The notes below the pieces were generated by a model, which was not told the origin of the DNA, did not search any database, and saw nothing but the letters and a program-made list of their open reading frames with translations. A DNA stretch of 64,000 bases. It comes from Bradyrhizobium lablabi. GTDB lineage: Bacteria > Pseudomonadota > Alphaproteobacteria > Rhizobiales > Xanthobacteraceae. The stretch spans positions 17,864-81,863 of the forward strand of contig NZ_LLYB01000094.1 of the NCBI RefSeq assembly GCF_001440475.1. The letters run 5' to 3'. This document shows, piece by piece, positions 25,831-34,361 of this stretch (positions within the stretch are counted from its first letter, which is position 1; each line of letters opens with the position of its first letter). A program made the translations under genes and the position numbers.

Positions 25831-26820
25831 TCAATGGGCCGCCGCTGTCGCGTCCGGCGCCGAGGCAGACATCATCGCCTCGACCTCGGCAATGACGAGA
25901 TCGGGAACCGCTTGCTGGATCATGTGGCCGACACCGGGCAGCACCATCAGTTTTACGTTCGGCGCAGCCGCCGCGAACGGCCGTGAATGCCGGTCGGTTG
26001 ATACGGTCTTGTCGGCATCGCCGGTGATGATGGTGACCGGTGCCCTGATCTCGCCGTAGCGCGGCGCCTGCTCGGCCACCGCCGCCTTCAGCGTCACTAG
26101 ATCGCGCGCATTGGCGATGAATTCGCGCGGGCGCAGCAGCAGCGGGGTGGCGGTATTGCGGACAAAGCCGTCCGGCATGGTCTGCGGCAGGAACACGCCC
26201 CGCGCCCCCGGCTCCGCCAGCAGGAGGCCGAGCGGCAGCGTGATGGTGTAGGCGAACAGCGGACCGATCACCGGCGTGGCAATCAGCCTGTTGTAGCGCC
26301 CGACGCCGCCGGGCCACGGATAGGCCACCGGGGCCAGCATCAGAAGGCCAGCGACGGTTTGCGGGTAATCCAGCGCGATCCGCGCCCCCAGCGCGCCGGC
26401 CCAGGAATGCACCACAAAGATCGCCTCGCCGACACCGAGCCTGGCCAGCGCCTCACTGATCATGCGGGCCTGAATTTCGGGCGTGGAGTCCTCCAGCCGG
26501 GCGCGGGTACTCCAGCCATGACCGGGGCGGTCGATCAGGATCACGCGGTGCTTTCTGGCCAGCAGTTCCCCGACCGGCTGCCGCATCACTTCGAGGTTGG
26601 AACTCGCGCCATGCAGCATCACGACCGGCGGACCGGCCGCGTCGCGCGGACCGATATCGAGGATGTGGAGGGCCCCGCCGTTGACCTCGACCATCCTGCC
26701 CTGGGGTGGATGGGCCCGCTGCGCGAGAACAACGCCGATCTGCGTGACCAGCGCCAGCACCGCCAGTGCCGTCACTGCAATCACTACAAACATCTGAAAT
26801 TTCCGACTGATCTTTTGCAC
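25831..26820 (-). CDS. Alpha/beta hydrolase, membrane-anchored
   Basis: The 329-residue protein has one N-terminal hydrophobic helix (about 10-33) that is a signal anchor or uncleaved signal. An alpha/beta-hydrolase fold follows: oxyanion loop VVMLHGASSNLE near residue 66, and nucleophile strand IFVVHSWAGALGARIAL near 133. The acid is likely in ITGDADKTVS, and the His in VLPGVGHMIQQ near 298. The nucleophile elbow reads VHSWAG rather than GHSxGG. Substrate unknown; lipase-, esterase- or haloperoxidase-like activities are all possible. Confidence 0.82.
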   Translation of the reverse strand: MQKISRKFQMFVVIAVTALAVLALVTQIGVVLAQRAHPPQGRMVEVNGGALHILDIGPRDAAGPPVVMLHGASSNLEVMRQPVGELLARKHRVILIDRPGHGWSTRARLEDSTPEIQARMISEALARLGVGEAIFVVHSWAGALGARIALDYPQTVAGLLMLAPVAYPWPGGVGRYNRLIATPVIGPLFAYTITLPLGLLLAEPGARGVFLPQTMPDGFVRNTATPLLLRPREFIANARDLVTLKAAVAEQAPRYGEIRAPVTIITGDADKTVSTDRHSRPFAAAAPNVKLMVLPGVGHMIQQAVPDLVIAEVEAMMSASAPDATAAAH

Positions 26821-27056
26821 CTGCGAGCTACGGCTCGGGCCGGCGCAGGTTTCGGACGTTGTCCACAGCGGGACGATCCTGTGGATAGCGGGGTCATACT
26901 GACGTCATTGACAGGTTTGTACAGTGACGTTGCCACTTTCGCCATGTGTGCGCGTGCCTGATTGGGGGGTAGCCGGGCGCCTGCACTGTACCCAACATCC
27001 ACAGGAACATGGCCGCTCACTACAAATTGTTCCAGCGTATCATCGGAGGACTACCC

Positions 27057-27236
27057 ATGATTTCCGACGCAAGCGAAGCCGCCATCGATCAGATCGTTGC
27101 GAGTTGCAATGGCGACATCCGCGGCGCACTCAAGGCGCTGTTGCGGGTCAACGAGCAGCTTGAGACGGAATTGGCGCAAATCTACGCGGCAGTCGGCCTT
27201 GATGGTCTGGCCCGTGGCAGCCACGCCGTACACTAG
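27057..27236 (+). CDS. Small hypothetical protein (59 aa)
   Basis: The short frame encodes an acidic, helical peptide (ISDASEAAIDQIVASCNGDI, then ALLRVNEQLETELAQIYAAV). ATG 27057 has GGAGGA at 27045-27050, a strong ribosome binding site. The TAG stop is part of the CTAGAGC edge of a repeat. Function unknown; the strong translation signal and amphipathic helices make it credible. Confidence 0.6.
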   Translation: MISDASEAAIDQIVASCNGDIRGALKALLRVNEQLETELAQIYAAVGLDGLARGSHAVH

Positions 27237-27285
27237 AGCTTTGGGCCGCCGCGTTTCCTAACGCGAAACGGCTCGAAAATGGCTA
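27233..27285. repeat. Short repeat between two convergent genes, supplying both stops
   Basis: It starts CTAGAGCTTTGGG, contains CGCGTTTCCTAACGCGAAACG and GCTCGAAAATGGC, and ends CTAG. The left TAG is the stop of the plus-strand gene and the right CTA is the complement of the TAG stop of the minus-strand gene. It is a reduced version of the GACGCGTTTTC-type family. Confidence 0.6.
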
Positions 27286-27564
27286 GTCGGATTTTTTCTC
27301 GTCGTCCTGCGTTTTCGCGGGCGGTTCTTGCACCGCCGGACATTGGGGGATGGTCGAACGGGCCAGCTTGGCGTCATTGCGCGACTGGTAGGGTCCGGTT
27401 CCGAACCAGATATTCCCGCCGACCTGGGCGTTGATCACGGGGTTGCTCGTCACAATCTCGCATTTGCCGGTGGCTTGGTCGCCAACCACCCAATAGCCGC
27501 CTTGCGCCAAAGCGCAGGCTCCGGCCGCGACCATTATCGCGCCGGCCAGCAGCAATGATTTCAT
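27283..27564 (-). CDS. Small exported protein of unknown function
   Basis: The 93-residue product has a signal peptide (MKSLLLAGAIMVAAGACALA, cleavage before QGGYW). The mature part has two Cys (GKCEIV, IPQCPAV), possibly one disulfide, and ends in a charged tail (KTQDDEKKSD). No family recognised. The TAG stop comes from the adjacent repeat. Confidence 0.7.
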   Translation of the reverse strand: MKSLLLAGAIMVAAGACALAQGGYWVVGDQATGKCEIVTSNPVINAQVGGNIWFGTGPYQSRNDAKLARSTIPQCPAVQEPPAKTQDDEKKSD

Positions 27565-27662
27565 GGCCCGCTCCTGTCACGCAGTCAGCCAACAAGGCGC
27601 TTTGACGGCGCTACGTTCCTGCCTGAAGTAATTCGTCGGAAATCAGGGTTAACCGCGAGAGT

Positions 27663-28319
27663 TCAGATATCGCGGCCTTCGACCTTTTCGGTCAGCGTCT
27701 TGACCAGTTCCGGCACCTTCTCCAGATGCGGATTGACGGCCAGCGCCTTGCGGAACGCTTCCAGCGCGCGCCTGTCGTCGCCGATTTCCTGCATGATCAT
27801 GCCAAGGCCGGCCAGCGCACCGAAATGCCTGGGCTCGCGGATCAGCACCTGCCGGATGTCATCCAGCGAACGGGTGTAATCGTTCTTCAGGTAGTACAGC
27901 GTCGCGCGCCGGTTCCACGCCTCGGTATAGTCGGGACGGAGCTTGACGACGGAGTCGAGCAGTTTCAGCGCAACGTCGATCTTCTGCGCATCCATCGCAG
28001 CCTTGGCGCGCAGCATCAACAGCGCAGCCGTGTCGCTCGGTGTCTGCATCCACAGCGCCCAGATCCGGGCCTCGACGTGCTTGGCGCTGGCCTCATCCGG
28101 GGCGGCTTTCAGCGCGCCGAACAGGAAATCCAGCCCGCGGGTGCGGTCGGCGCCGACCTTGGGAAGCTTGCTCGGCGCTTCCGGCAACTTCTTCTGTGCC
28201 TTCGGCGGGGGAATGACTCTGGGGTCTTCCTGGGCAAAAGCGGCCGCGGGCACGGCTGCCATGACAGCCGCGAGAATGACGATCCGGCAGTTGCGGGCGT
28301 CCAAGAATCTCAAAACCAT
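27663..28319 (-). CDS. Exported tetratricopeptide-repeat protein
   Basis: The 218-residue product has a signal peptide (about residues 1-30, ending AAAFA) and a Pro/Lys-rich spacer. About three TPR units follow from residue 90 to 205; the clearest are IDVALKLLDSVVKLRPDYTE and DDRRALEAFRKALAVNPHLE. TPRs mediate protein-protein contacts in the periplasm or at the envelope. No enzymatic domain is present. It is transcribed away from rpmJ and appears to stand alone. Confidence 0.82.
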   Translation of the reverse strand: MVLRFLDARNCRIVILAAVMAAVPAAAFAQEDPRVIPPPKAQKKLPEAPSKLPKVGADRTRGLDFLFGALKAAPDEASAKHVEARIWALWMQTPSDTAALLMLRAKAAMDAQKIDVALKLLDSVVKLRPDYTEAWNRRATLYYLKNDYTRSLDDIRQVLIREPRHFGALAGLGMIMQEIGDDRRALEAFRKALAVNPHLEKVPELVKTLTEKVEGRDI

Positions 28320-28420
28320 AAGACAAGTCTAGACGTGCAAAATCGCGCCGCAAAGCAGCGTTTCGTCAAAGACCTGTGAAGCGAACGAAGATTTTGGCGG
28401 CTTAGCCCTTTTAAGGGGGC

Positions 28421-28546
28421 TTAGCCTTGGCGGGCCTTGAACCGGCGCTGCACCTTGTTGATCACGTACACCCGGCCCTTGCGGCGGACCAGACGGTTGT
28501 TGCGGTGACGGCCGCGCAGCGATTTCAAGGAGTTACGGACTTTCAT
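28421..28546 (-). CDS. rpmJ: 50S ribosomal protein L36 (41 aa form)
   Basis: L36 is the smallest large-subunit protein. The sequence ([20 protein letters not shown], then [20 protein letters not shown]) is the alphaproteobacterial 41-residue form that lacks the zinc-binding Cys residues of the classical type. ATG 28546 has AGGA upstream; the frame upstream of it is non-coding. It is monocistronic, as is usual in this group. Confidence 0.95.
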   Translation of the reverse strand: MKVRNSLKSLRGRHRNNRLVRRKGRVYVINKVQRRFKARQG

Positions 28547-28770
28547 GGGACAATCCTGATGCTTTGAAAGGCCGTGCTGGAGGCCCGAACCTGAGCTACC
28601 CGAAAGTGGCAAAATGGGATTTATCCCGAAAAGCGGCCAGCCACCCGGGATGGGCGGTTTCTAAGGAAGGCGGCACCGGATGTCAATCCGAATGGGGCCG
28701 GTTTTGGCTCCATCCGTCCCGTTCCGGACCTAACGCCGGACAGCCTCGCCCGCGGGAGAACGCTCCGGAA

Positions 28771-29220
28771 TCACTGGCAAAACAGGTCGCGCGGGAACTC
28801 GACCAGGGCCTCGCCGGTCGCAACTTTTTCGCCCGCCTGGTTCTTCACCATCACGTCGATCAATACCCAGCGGGATTTCTCCGAGGTCTGCTTGGCCTTG
28901 ATGATTCCAGAGGGCTGGATGGTGTCGCCGGGCCGGACCGGCTTGACCCAGCGCGTTTCCAGCCGGCGGTGGATAGCGCCCGCGGGATAGGCCCAGTCAG
29001 TCAGCATCCGCGAGATCAGCCCGAAATTGTTCATGCCGTGCATGATGATGCCGCCGAAATTGGTCTTGCCGAAACTGCCCTTCATGTAGTCGTCGTCGAG
29101 ATGCAGCGGGTTGTAGTCGAGCGAGGCATCGCAGAACAGGCGGATGGATTCGCGTGAGACCGCGAATTTCGGACCGTCGATGACGTCGCCGGCGGAGAGA
29201 TTGTCGAACGTGGCAGTCAT
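28771..29220 (-). CDS. MaoC-like hot-dog dehydratase, catalytic half
   Basis: The 149-residue protein has the MaoC/R-hydratase hot-dog signature: DASLDYNPLHLDDDYMK near residue 32 with the hydratase Asp and His, then FGGIIMHGMNNFGLI. Such proteins hydrate enoyl-CoA thioesters to 3-hydroxyacyl-CoA. It lies 14 bp after a second MaoC-type gene on the same strand, and the two probably form a heteromer like other paired MaoC-N/MaoC-C systems. The acyl-CoA substrate is not evident. Confidence 0.85.
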   Translation of the reverse strand: MTATFDNLSAGDVIDGPKFAVSRESIRLFCDASLDYNPLHLDDDYMKGSFGKTNFGGIIMHGMNNFGLISRMLTDWAYPAGAIHRRLETRWVKPVRPGDTIQPSGIIKAKQTSEKSRWVLIDVMVKNQAGEKVATGEALVEFPRDLFCQ

Positions 29221-29234
29221 TGATCGCTCCCCTC

Positions 29235-29711
29235 TTACATCGGCCGAATCGTCCAGCCACGGCCGGAGCAGATTACCTCGCCGCGCTGGTTGAAGAAGAC
29301 GTTGTCGTGCACCACGAACAGCCGTTCGCGCTTGATGAACTTGTCGAGCGCGCGAGCCTGCAGCGTAATCACGTCATTGGGGCGCGCCGGAATGTTGTAG
29401 CTCCAGGATTGCCCGGCATTGACGGTTCCGGGCGAGCGCATCCAGTCGTCCGCCGGGGTGCAGGAAAACATCAGGAGGATGTGGATCGAGGGCGGCGCGA
29501 TCAGCCCGCCATAGCGGGTGGTCCTGGCATAGGCCTCGTCGAAATAGATCGGGTGGGTCTCGCCAACCGATTTGCAGTACAGCTCGATCGCCTCTTTCGT
29601 CAGCGTGTAGGGAATGGTCTTGCGCGGCTCGCCGGGAACGATGTCGTCCCAGACCTTGCGCAGATTGGCGTCTTTCCAGAAATCGGTCTCGAAAGTCTGC
29701 GCTTCGGCCAT
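29235..29711 (-). CDS. MaoC N-terminal-type hot-dog protein
   Basis: The 158-residue protein matches the MaoC_dehydrat_N type: it begins with an extended lead, then IPYTLTKEAIELYCKSVGET, and HPIYFDEAYARTTRYGGLIAPP, followed by the hot-dog core. In two-gene systems this half is often structural and the partner carries catalysis, although here HPIYFD is also present. It is the first gene of the pair and diverges from the amidohydrolase at 29820, across a spacer with a palindromic site. Confidence 0.82.
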   Translation of the reverse strand: MAEAQTFETDFWKDANLRKVWDDIVPGEPRKTIPYTLTKEAIELYCKSVGETHPIYFDEAYARTTRYGGLIAPPSIHILLMFSCTPADDWMRSPGTVNAGQSWSYNIPARPNDVITLQARALDKFIKRERLFVVHDNVFFNQRGEVICSGRGWTIRPM

Positions 29712-29763
29712 GCCGCACTCCCCTTATTTTCCGCCTTTTATTTCTGCCGTCTTGCGGAATTCG

Positions 29764-29777
29764 TTATATAGTATAAT
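29764..29777. promoter_or_regulatory. Palindrome overlapping a promoter in the MaoC-amidohydrolase spacer
   Basis: TTATA-TAG-TATAA (29764-29776) is a perfect odd palindrome in an AT-rich island. It overlaps TATAAT (29772-29777), a perfect -10 hexamer for the plus strand. Position at the centre of the 108-bp divergent spacer suggests a repressor site controlling both directions. Confidence 0.5.
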
Positions 29778-29819
29778 CAATTTTCCAGACCCAAAAATCA
29801 AGCCGGCGGGAAACCCCAT

Positions 29820-30704
29820 ATGCCCAAGCTCAAGCTGCCCGATATCGAGAAGGTTGTCGCGATCGACATCCACACCCATGCGGAAGAGCCGTGCGGCCTG
29901 CATGGCGACGACGGCTATGACGACTTCCAGGAGCGCATGGCCGAGTACTTCAAATCCCCGCACAAGCATCCGCCGACCGTGCCGGAGACCGCGGCCTATT
30001 ACCGCTCGAAGAATATCGCGGCCGTGATCTTCCCGGTCGATGCCGAGCGCGAGACCGGTTTCCGCCGCTACAACAATTACGAGATGCTCGAGGTCGCCTC
30101 CGACCATCTCGACGTCCTGATCCCGTTCGTCTCGATCGATCCGCACAAGGGCAAGTTAGGCGTGCGCGAGGCGCGCAAGCTGATCGAGGAATACGGCGTC
30201 CGCGGTTTCAAATTCCATCCGACCATGCAGGGCTTCTACGCCAACGACCGCATGGCCTATCCGCTTTATGAAGCGATCAACGAGGGCGGCGCGATCGCGC
30301 TGTTTCACACCGGGCAAACCGGCGTCGGCTCGGGCATGCCCGGCGGCATGGGCATGCGCCTGAAATATTCCAACCCGATGTACATGGACGACGTCGCGGC
30401 GGATTTTCCCGGCCTGAAGATCATCCTCGCGCATCCCTCTTTCCCCTGGCAGGAGGAGGCGCTGTCGGTCGCGACCCACAAGCCGAACGTCTATATCGAT
30501 CTCTCCGGCTGGTCGCCGAAATATTTCCCGCCGATCCTGGTGCGCTACATCAACTCCATTCTGCAGGACAAGATGCTGTTCGGCTCGGACTGGCCGGTGA
30601 TCACGCCGGACCGCTGGCTGGCGGATTTCGCAAAGCTCGAGATCCGCGAGGAAATCCGGCCGAAGGTGATGAAGGCCAACGCAAGGAAGATTTTGGGTAT
30701 CTAA
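29820..30704 (+). CDS. Amidohydrolase-2 family metal-dependent hydrolase/decarboxylase
   Basis: The 294-residue TIM-barrel protein has the ACMSD/amidohydrolase-2 pattern: metal-binding IDIHTHAEEP near residue 14-23, RGFKFHPTMQGF near 132, ALFHTGQTG near 160, LAHPSFPW near 201 and the late FGSDWPV near 259 with the catalytic Asp. Relatives decarboxylate aromatic acids or hydrolyse ring-cleavage products. Divergence from two MaoC-type genes fits an aromatic or acyl-CoA catabolic setting, which is an inference. Substrate unknown. Confidence 0.85.
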   Translation: MPKLKLPDIEKVVAIDIHTHAEEPCGLHGDDGYDDFQERMAEYFKSPHKHPPTVPETAAYYRSKNIAAVIFPVDAERETGFRRYNNYEMLEVASDHLDVLIPFVSIDPHKGKLGVREARKLIEEYGVRGFKFHPTMQGFYANDRMAYPLYEAINEGGAIALFHTGQTGVGSGMPGGMGMRLKYSNPMYMDDVAADFPGLKIILAHPSFPWQEEALSVATHKPNVYIDLSGWSPKYFPPILVRYINSILQDKMLFGSDWPVITPDRWLADFAKLEIREEIRPKVMKANARKILGI

Positions 30705-30741
30705 AAGAGTATCATCGGCGGCAAAACCTGCGAGGTGGTCG

Positions 30742-31584
30742 ATGACGAACTTCGCCAGAATTATCGCCCTGCTCGCCGCGCTCCCAATCTGGGGAGCCGG
30801 CCTGAATATTGCGCCGGCGGCCGACAGTGCGCCACGCCTTATCGAATTCGAAAGCCCGCTGGCGGGCCCACAGGCGCTGCAGGGTTACCTGCGATTACCC
30901 GATGGTCCTGGCCCCTCGCCTGCAGTCGTGATGTTGCACGGCTGCGGCGGCGCATGGCGGGGAATCGACGAGCGCTGGGGCAAGCTGCTTGCGGAGTGGG
31001 GCTACGTCACGCTGACCATCGACCGGTTCGGCACGCGTGGCATCACGAACGCCTGCACGGGCGGACTGCCGCCACAGACCCTGAATGATGCCTACCGCGC
31101 GCTGAATTTCCTGGTCGGACAGTCATCGGTCGACCCGAGCCGTGTTGCCGTGGTGGGATTTTCCCAAGGCGCCATGTTGGCGCTGCTCTCGGTTGAGCGC
31201 GGTCAGCTCGAACGCAGCTCAGTAGAAAAATTCCGTGCAGCAATCGGTTTCTATCCGCCCTGCGTCGGTCTCAAGGGCAACATGACCGTGCCAACACTGA
31301 TCCTGATCGGCGAGCTCGACGACTGGACGCCAGCCCAGGCGTGCCGCAACCTTGCCGAAGGCCGTGACGACTGGGGTATCTCGCGCGAGAAGGGACAGGG
31401 AAGTCCCATCGAGATCACCGTCTATGCCGGCGCCTATCATGATTTCGACGTGCCGCGCTTCCGAACGCCCGAGAAGTTCCTGGGCCATCACCTCGAATTC
31501 AACGAAGAGGCGCGGGATCGATCCGTCGACGCGCTCAGGAAATTCCTGTATGCGACGATCGGCGGAAAAGAGAAACAACCGTGA
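30742..31584 (+). CDS. Exported dienelactone hydrolase family protein
   Basis: The 280-residue protein has a signal peptide (about residues 1-27). A DLH-type alpha/beta-hydrolase follows: PAVVMLHGCGGAWRG near residue 60, nucleophile in VAVVGFSQGAMLAL near 138, acid near GELDDWTP, and His in AYHDFDVP. Classical DLH uses Cys; Ser here suggests a broader esterase. The stop overlaps the start of the next gene by four bases (GTGA), so it heads a three-gene operon. Confidence 0.85.
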   Translation: MTNFARIIALLAALPIWGAGLNIAPAADSAPRLIEFESPLAGPQALQGYLRLPDGPGPSPAVVMLHGCGGAWRGIDERWGKLLAEWGYVTLTIDRFGTRGITNACTGGLPPQTLNDAYRALNFLVGQSSVDPSRVAVVGFSQGAMLALLSVERGQLERSSVEKFRAAIGFYPPCVGLKGNMTVPTLILIGELDDWTPAQACRNLAEGRDDWGISREKGQGSPIEITVYAGAYHDFDVPRFRTPEKFLGHHLEFNEEARDRSVDALRKFLYATIGGKEKQP

Positions 31585-32327
31585 CCATCAAAGCCGTTGT
31601 CTTCGATGCCTATGGTACGCTCTACGACGTCCAGTCGGTGGCTGATGTCACCGAGGACGCGTTTCCCGGCTATGGCGAGATCATCACGCAGGTCTGGCGC
31701 ATCAAGCAGCTCGAATACACCTGGCTGCGCTCGCTGATGGGACGTTATCAGGATTTCTCGGTCACCACGCGGGACTCGCTGGCCTACACGCTGCGCAGCC
31801 TCGGGCTGGAATATGACGACGATACGTTTGCGCGCATTGTCGAGAAATACCTGCATCTCGATCTCTATCCGGATGCCCTTGCGGCCCTATCGGCGATGAA
31901 GGATTGCAAGCTCGCGATCCTGTCCAACGGCAGTCCTGATATGCTTGAGGCGCTGGTGCGCAATAGCGGGCTGGACCAAGTGCTCGACGCGACCATCAGC
32001 GTCGACGCGAAAAAAGCCTTCAAGCCCCGTCCCGAAGCCTACGCATTGATCGAGGAGGTGCTGCATGTGCCGCCTGCGGAAGTGCTGTTCATCTCCTCCA
32101 ATCCATGGGACGTCTGCGGCGCCAAGGCGTTCGGGCTCAACGTTGCCTGGATCGAGCGGGTGACGCCGGAAGCGATGGCGCTGGCCTGCCTCGAAAGCGA
32201 GACGCTGCCGCCATTGACAATGTTCAAGATCCTGCGCACCCAGATGGACGAACTCGGCGTGATGCCAGACCATCGCATCCACAGCCTCTCCGAACTGCCT
32301 GCCCTGGTGTCCGCCCAAAGGTCCTGA
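31581..32327 (+). CDS. Haloacid dehalogenase type II-like HAD hydrolase
   Basis: The 248-residue HAD protein has the L-2-haloacid dehalogenase layout: VVFDAYGTLYDVQSV at the start with the nucleophilic Asp, LAILSNGSPDML near residue 110, KAFKPRPEAY with the Lys, and FISSNPWDVCGAKAFG near 170. Type II enzymes release halide from 2-haloacids; these motifs are diagnostic of the subfamily, but activity is inferred. GTG start overlaps the previous stop; one base separates its stop from the next ATG. Confidence 0.87.
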   Translation: MTIKAVVFDAYGTLYDVQSVADVTEDAFPGYGEIITQVWRIKQLEYTWLRSLMGRYQDFSVTTRDSLAYTLRSLGLEYDDDTFARIVEKYLHLDLYPDALAALSAMKDCKLAILSNGSPDMLEALVRNSGLDQVLDATISVDAKKAFKPRPEAYALIEEVLHVPPAEVLFISSNPWDVCGAKAFGLNVAWIERVTPEAMALACLESETLPPLTMFKILRTQMDELGVMPDHRIHSLSELPALVSAQRS

Positions 32328-32328
32328 A

Positions 32329-32814
32329 ATGAGTCTTGAATCCGTTCGCGCCTTCTTCGCCGAGAAGGCGCCCGATATTGCCGTGATTGAATCAGAGGTG
32401 AGCTCGGCGACCGTCACACTGGCCGCCGAAGCCTACGGCGTCGAGCCGGCGCGCATTGCCAAGACGCTATCCTTGCGGATCGGCGAGCGCGTGATCCTGA
32501 TCGTGGCGGCAGGCACGTCGCGGATGGACAACAAGAAGGTGAAGGCGCTGTTCGGCGGAAAGCCGAAGATGCTCGGCCTCGACGAGGTTGCCGAGATCAC
32601 CGGGCACGAGGTCGGCGGCGTCTGTCCGTTCGGATTGAAGACACCGCTGCCGATCTATTGCGATGTTTCGCTGAAGGCGTTCGACATCGTGGTGCCGGCC
32701 GCGGGCTCAACCCACAGCGCGGTGAAGATCACGCCCGCGCGCATGGCGGAACTGACGGCGGCCGAATGGGTCGACGTCTGCGAGATCAGGCCGGTTGAGG
32801 CTGCGTCAGCCTAA
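32329..32814 (+). CDS. YbaK/EbsC aminoacyl-tRNA editing domain protein
   Basis: The 161-residue protein is a stand-alone YbaK/EbsC/ProX-type deacylase, which clears mischarged tRNA (for example Cys- or Ala-tRNAPro). Visible family features are KTLSLRIGERVILIVAAGTSRMDNKK with the conserved Lys, EVGGVCPFGL near residue 97 and the terminal AGSTHSAVKITPARM. It is the last gene of the DLH-HAD operon and its 3' end overlaps the converging next gene by four bases. Confidence 0.9.
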   Translation: MSLESVRAFFAEKAPDIAVIESEVSSATVTLAAEAYGVEPARIAKTLSLRIGERVILIVAAGTSRMDNKKVKALFGGKPKMLGLDEVAEITGHEVGGVCPFGLKTPLPIYCDVSLKAFDIVVPAAGSTHSAVKITPARMAELTAAEWVDVCEIRPVEAASA

Positions 32815-33164
32815 TCTTCCTCGAAGTACGGCCTCGGCGGTGGCGGCGCTTCTCGCTGCATTTGCTGCGGCGCGCGGCCGCGTGGCGCCTGCTGCGGCAC
32901 ACGCTGCCCAGGCGCACGATTGGCCTGCTGCTGCTCGGCGCTCGTTTCGAAAACCGCACGGCAACCGCTGGAGAGCTGCGGCGTGTTCTGCCGCAAGCAG
33001 GCCACGATCCGGTTGACATCCGGGATCTGGTCGCCGCAGAGCCGCCAGACATCGGGCGTGCACGCCATCTGCTGTTCCCAGGTTCCGCGATATTCCTGCG
33101 AGAATGCGGGGGCGACGCCGCCGATCGCAATGGCAAGGCCGAGGACAATCCGCTGCGTTCGCAT
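32811..33164 (-). CDS. Small exported Cys-containing protein
   Basis: The 117-residue product has a signal peptide (about residues 1-22, ending PAFS). A short domain with four Cys (MACTPDVWRLCGDQIP and IVACLRQNTPQLSSGCRAVF) follows, then a Gln/Pro/Arg-rich disordered tail. I recall this CTPD..RLC..IP pattern as a repeated small family in Bradyrhizobium with no known function. Two disulfides in the periplasm are likely. It converges on the YbaK gene. Confidence 0.78.
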   Translation of the reverse strand: MRTQRIVLGLAIAIGGVAPAFSQEYRGTWEQQMACTPDVWRLCGDQIPDVNRIVACLRQNTPQLSSGCRAVFETSAEQQQANRAPGQRVPQQAPRGRAPQQMQREAPPPPRPYFEED

Positions 33165-33288
33165 GCACGGGTCCTTTCTTTGTGTTTTCTGTTAGGCGCG
33201 GAAGTTTCCGCGCGGCGATGCATTGAGCCTGCTGGATGAATGCGGCCACGCGACGTTGGTGCGAACAAAAAAATGTGAAGCGGGTTCC

Positions 33289-34278
33289 CTATTCCACCTT
33301 ACCGATTTTCTTCACCGCCGCGACCAGCCGCGCGCTGTCTTCCGCGACGAATTTTGCAAACTCGGGTGCGTCGAGATAGGCGACCGGACTGCCGGCGGTC
33401 TCATACGTCTTCACCACCTCGGGCGCCTTCACCGCTTCCGCCATCGCTTCGCGCAGCCGCGTCATGATCGGCGCCGGCAACGCGCTTTGCGCGAAGAGTC
33501 CCGCCCAGATGTAGAACTCGACATCCTTGTAGCCGAGCTCCTTGAAGGTCGGCAGATCGGGAAAACTCTTGATGCGCTCGGCGCCCCAATTGGCGAGCAC
33601 GCGCATCTTGCCGTCATCGACCTGCTGCTTCAGCGTGCCGGGCGCGGACGCCACCGCCTGAATGGTGCCGCTGAGCAGCGCGGTCAGCGCTGGGCCGGCG
33701 CCGCGGAACGGCACGTGCAGCAATTTGATGCCGGCGCTCGCGGCAAACATTTCCATCGCCACATGCAGCGTGCCGTACGGCCCGGACGAGCCATAGGGAA
33801 TCTGCCCGGGACGCTTCTTCGCATCGTCGACGAATTCCTGCAGCGTCTTCCACGGCGCGGATGCGGGCACCGCGAGGAGCGTCGGGTCGGCGAGCACGCG
33901 CGCTACCGGTGCGAACTGCGCGACTTCATAGGCCACCGGGCGGTCGAACAGCCGATCGGCCTCGGGCAGCACTGCGAGCGAGGACAGCGTCATCAAAAGC
34001 GTATGCCCGTCAGGCTCGGCGCGTGCCGCCGCCGCGTTGCCGACCGATCCGCCGCCGCCACCGGCGCGGTTGTCGACGATCACGGGCTTGCCGAGAATCC
34101 GCTCCAACGCCTGCGCCACCGGCCGCGCGGCCAGATCGGCCTGCCCGCCGGGCGGGAACGGCACGATCATGGTGATGTTGCGCGAGGGGTATGGGGTTTG
34201 GGCGAAGGCGGTGTTGGAGAGCGCGGTATGCGTCAGCGGCAGCGCGGCGGCGGCCTTGAGAAGTTCGCGGCGGTTCAT
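33289..34278 (-). CDS. TctC/Bug-type periplasmic solute receptor
   Basis: Bug proteins are extracytoplasmic receptors, many for carboxylates of tripartite tricarboxylate transporters. The 329-residue protein has a Tat-like leader (NRRELLKAAAALPL) and the family core: NITMIVPFPPGGQADLAARP near residue 35, VIVDNRAGGGGGSVG, and LLHVPFRGAGPALTALLSG near 185. No TctA/TctB membrane partners are adjacent, which is common for the greatly expanded Bug family. Ligand unknown. Confidence 0.9.
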   Translation of the reverse strand: MNRRELLKAAAALPLTHTALSNTAFAQTPYPSRNITMIVPFPPGGQADLAARPVAQALERILGKPVIVDNRAGGGGGSVGNAAAARAEPDGHTLLMTLSSLAVLPEADRLFDRPVAYEVAQFAPVARVLADPTLLAVPASAPWKTLQEFVDDAKKRPGQIPYGSSGPYGTLHVAMEMFAASAGIKLLHVPFRGAGPALTALLSGTIQAVASAPGTLKQQVDDGKMRVLANWGAERIKSFPDLPTFKELGYKDVEFYIWAGLFAQSALPAPIMTRLREAMAEAVKAPEVVKTYETAGSPVAYLDAPEFAKFVAEDSARLVAAVKKIGKVE

Positions 34279-34361
34279 GGGTAGTTTCTCCCCGGCAGTT
34301 TGTTTTGGTTATCGGGCGAGCCTAGCCGATCCAGAGCATATGGCGATAGCACGCGACGTCT

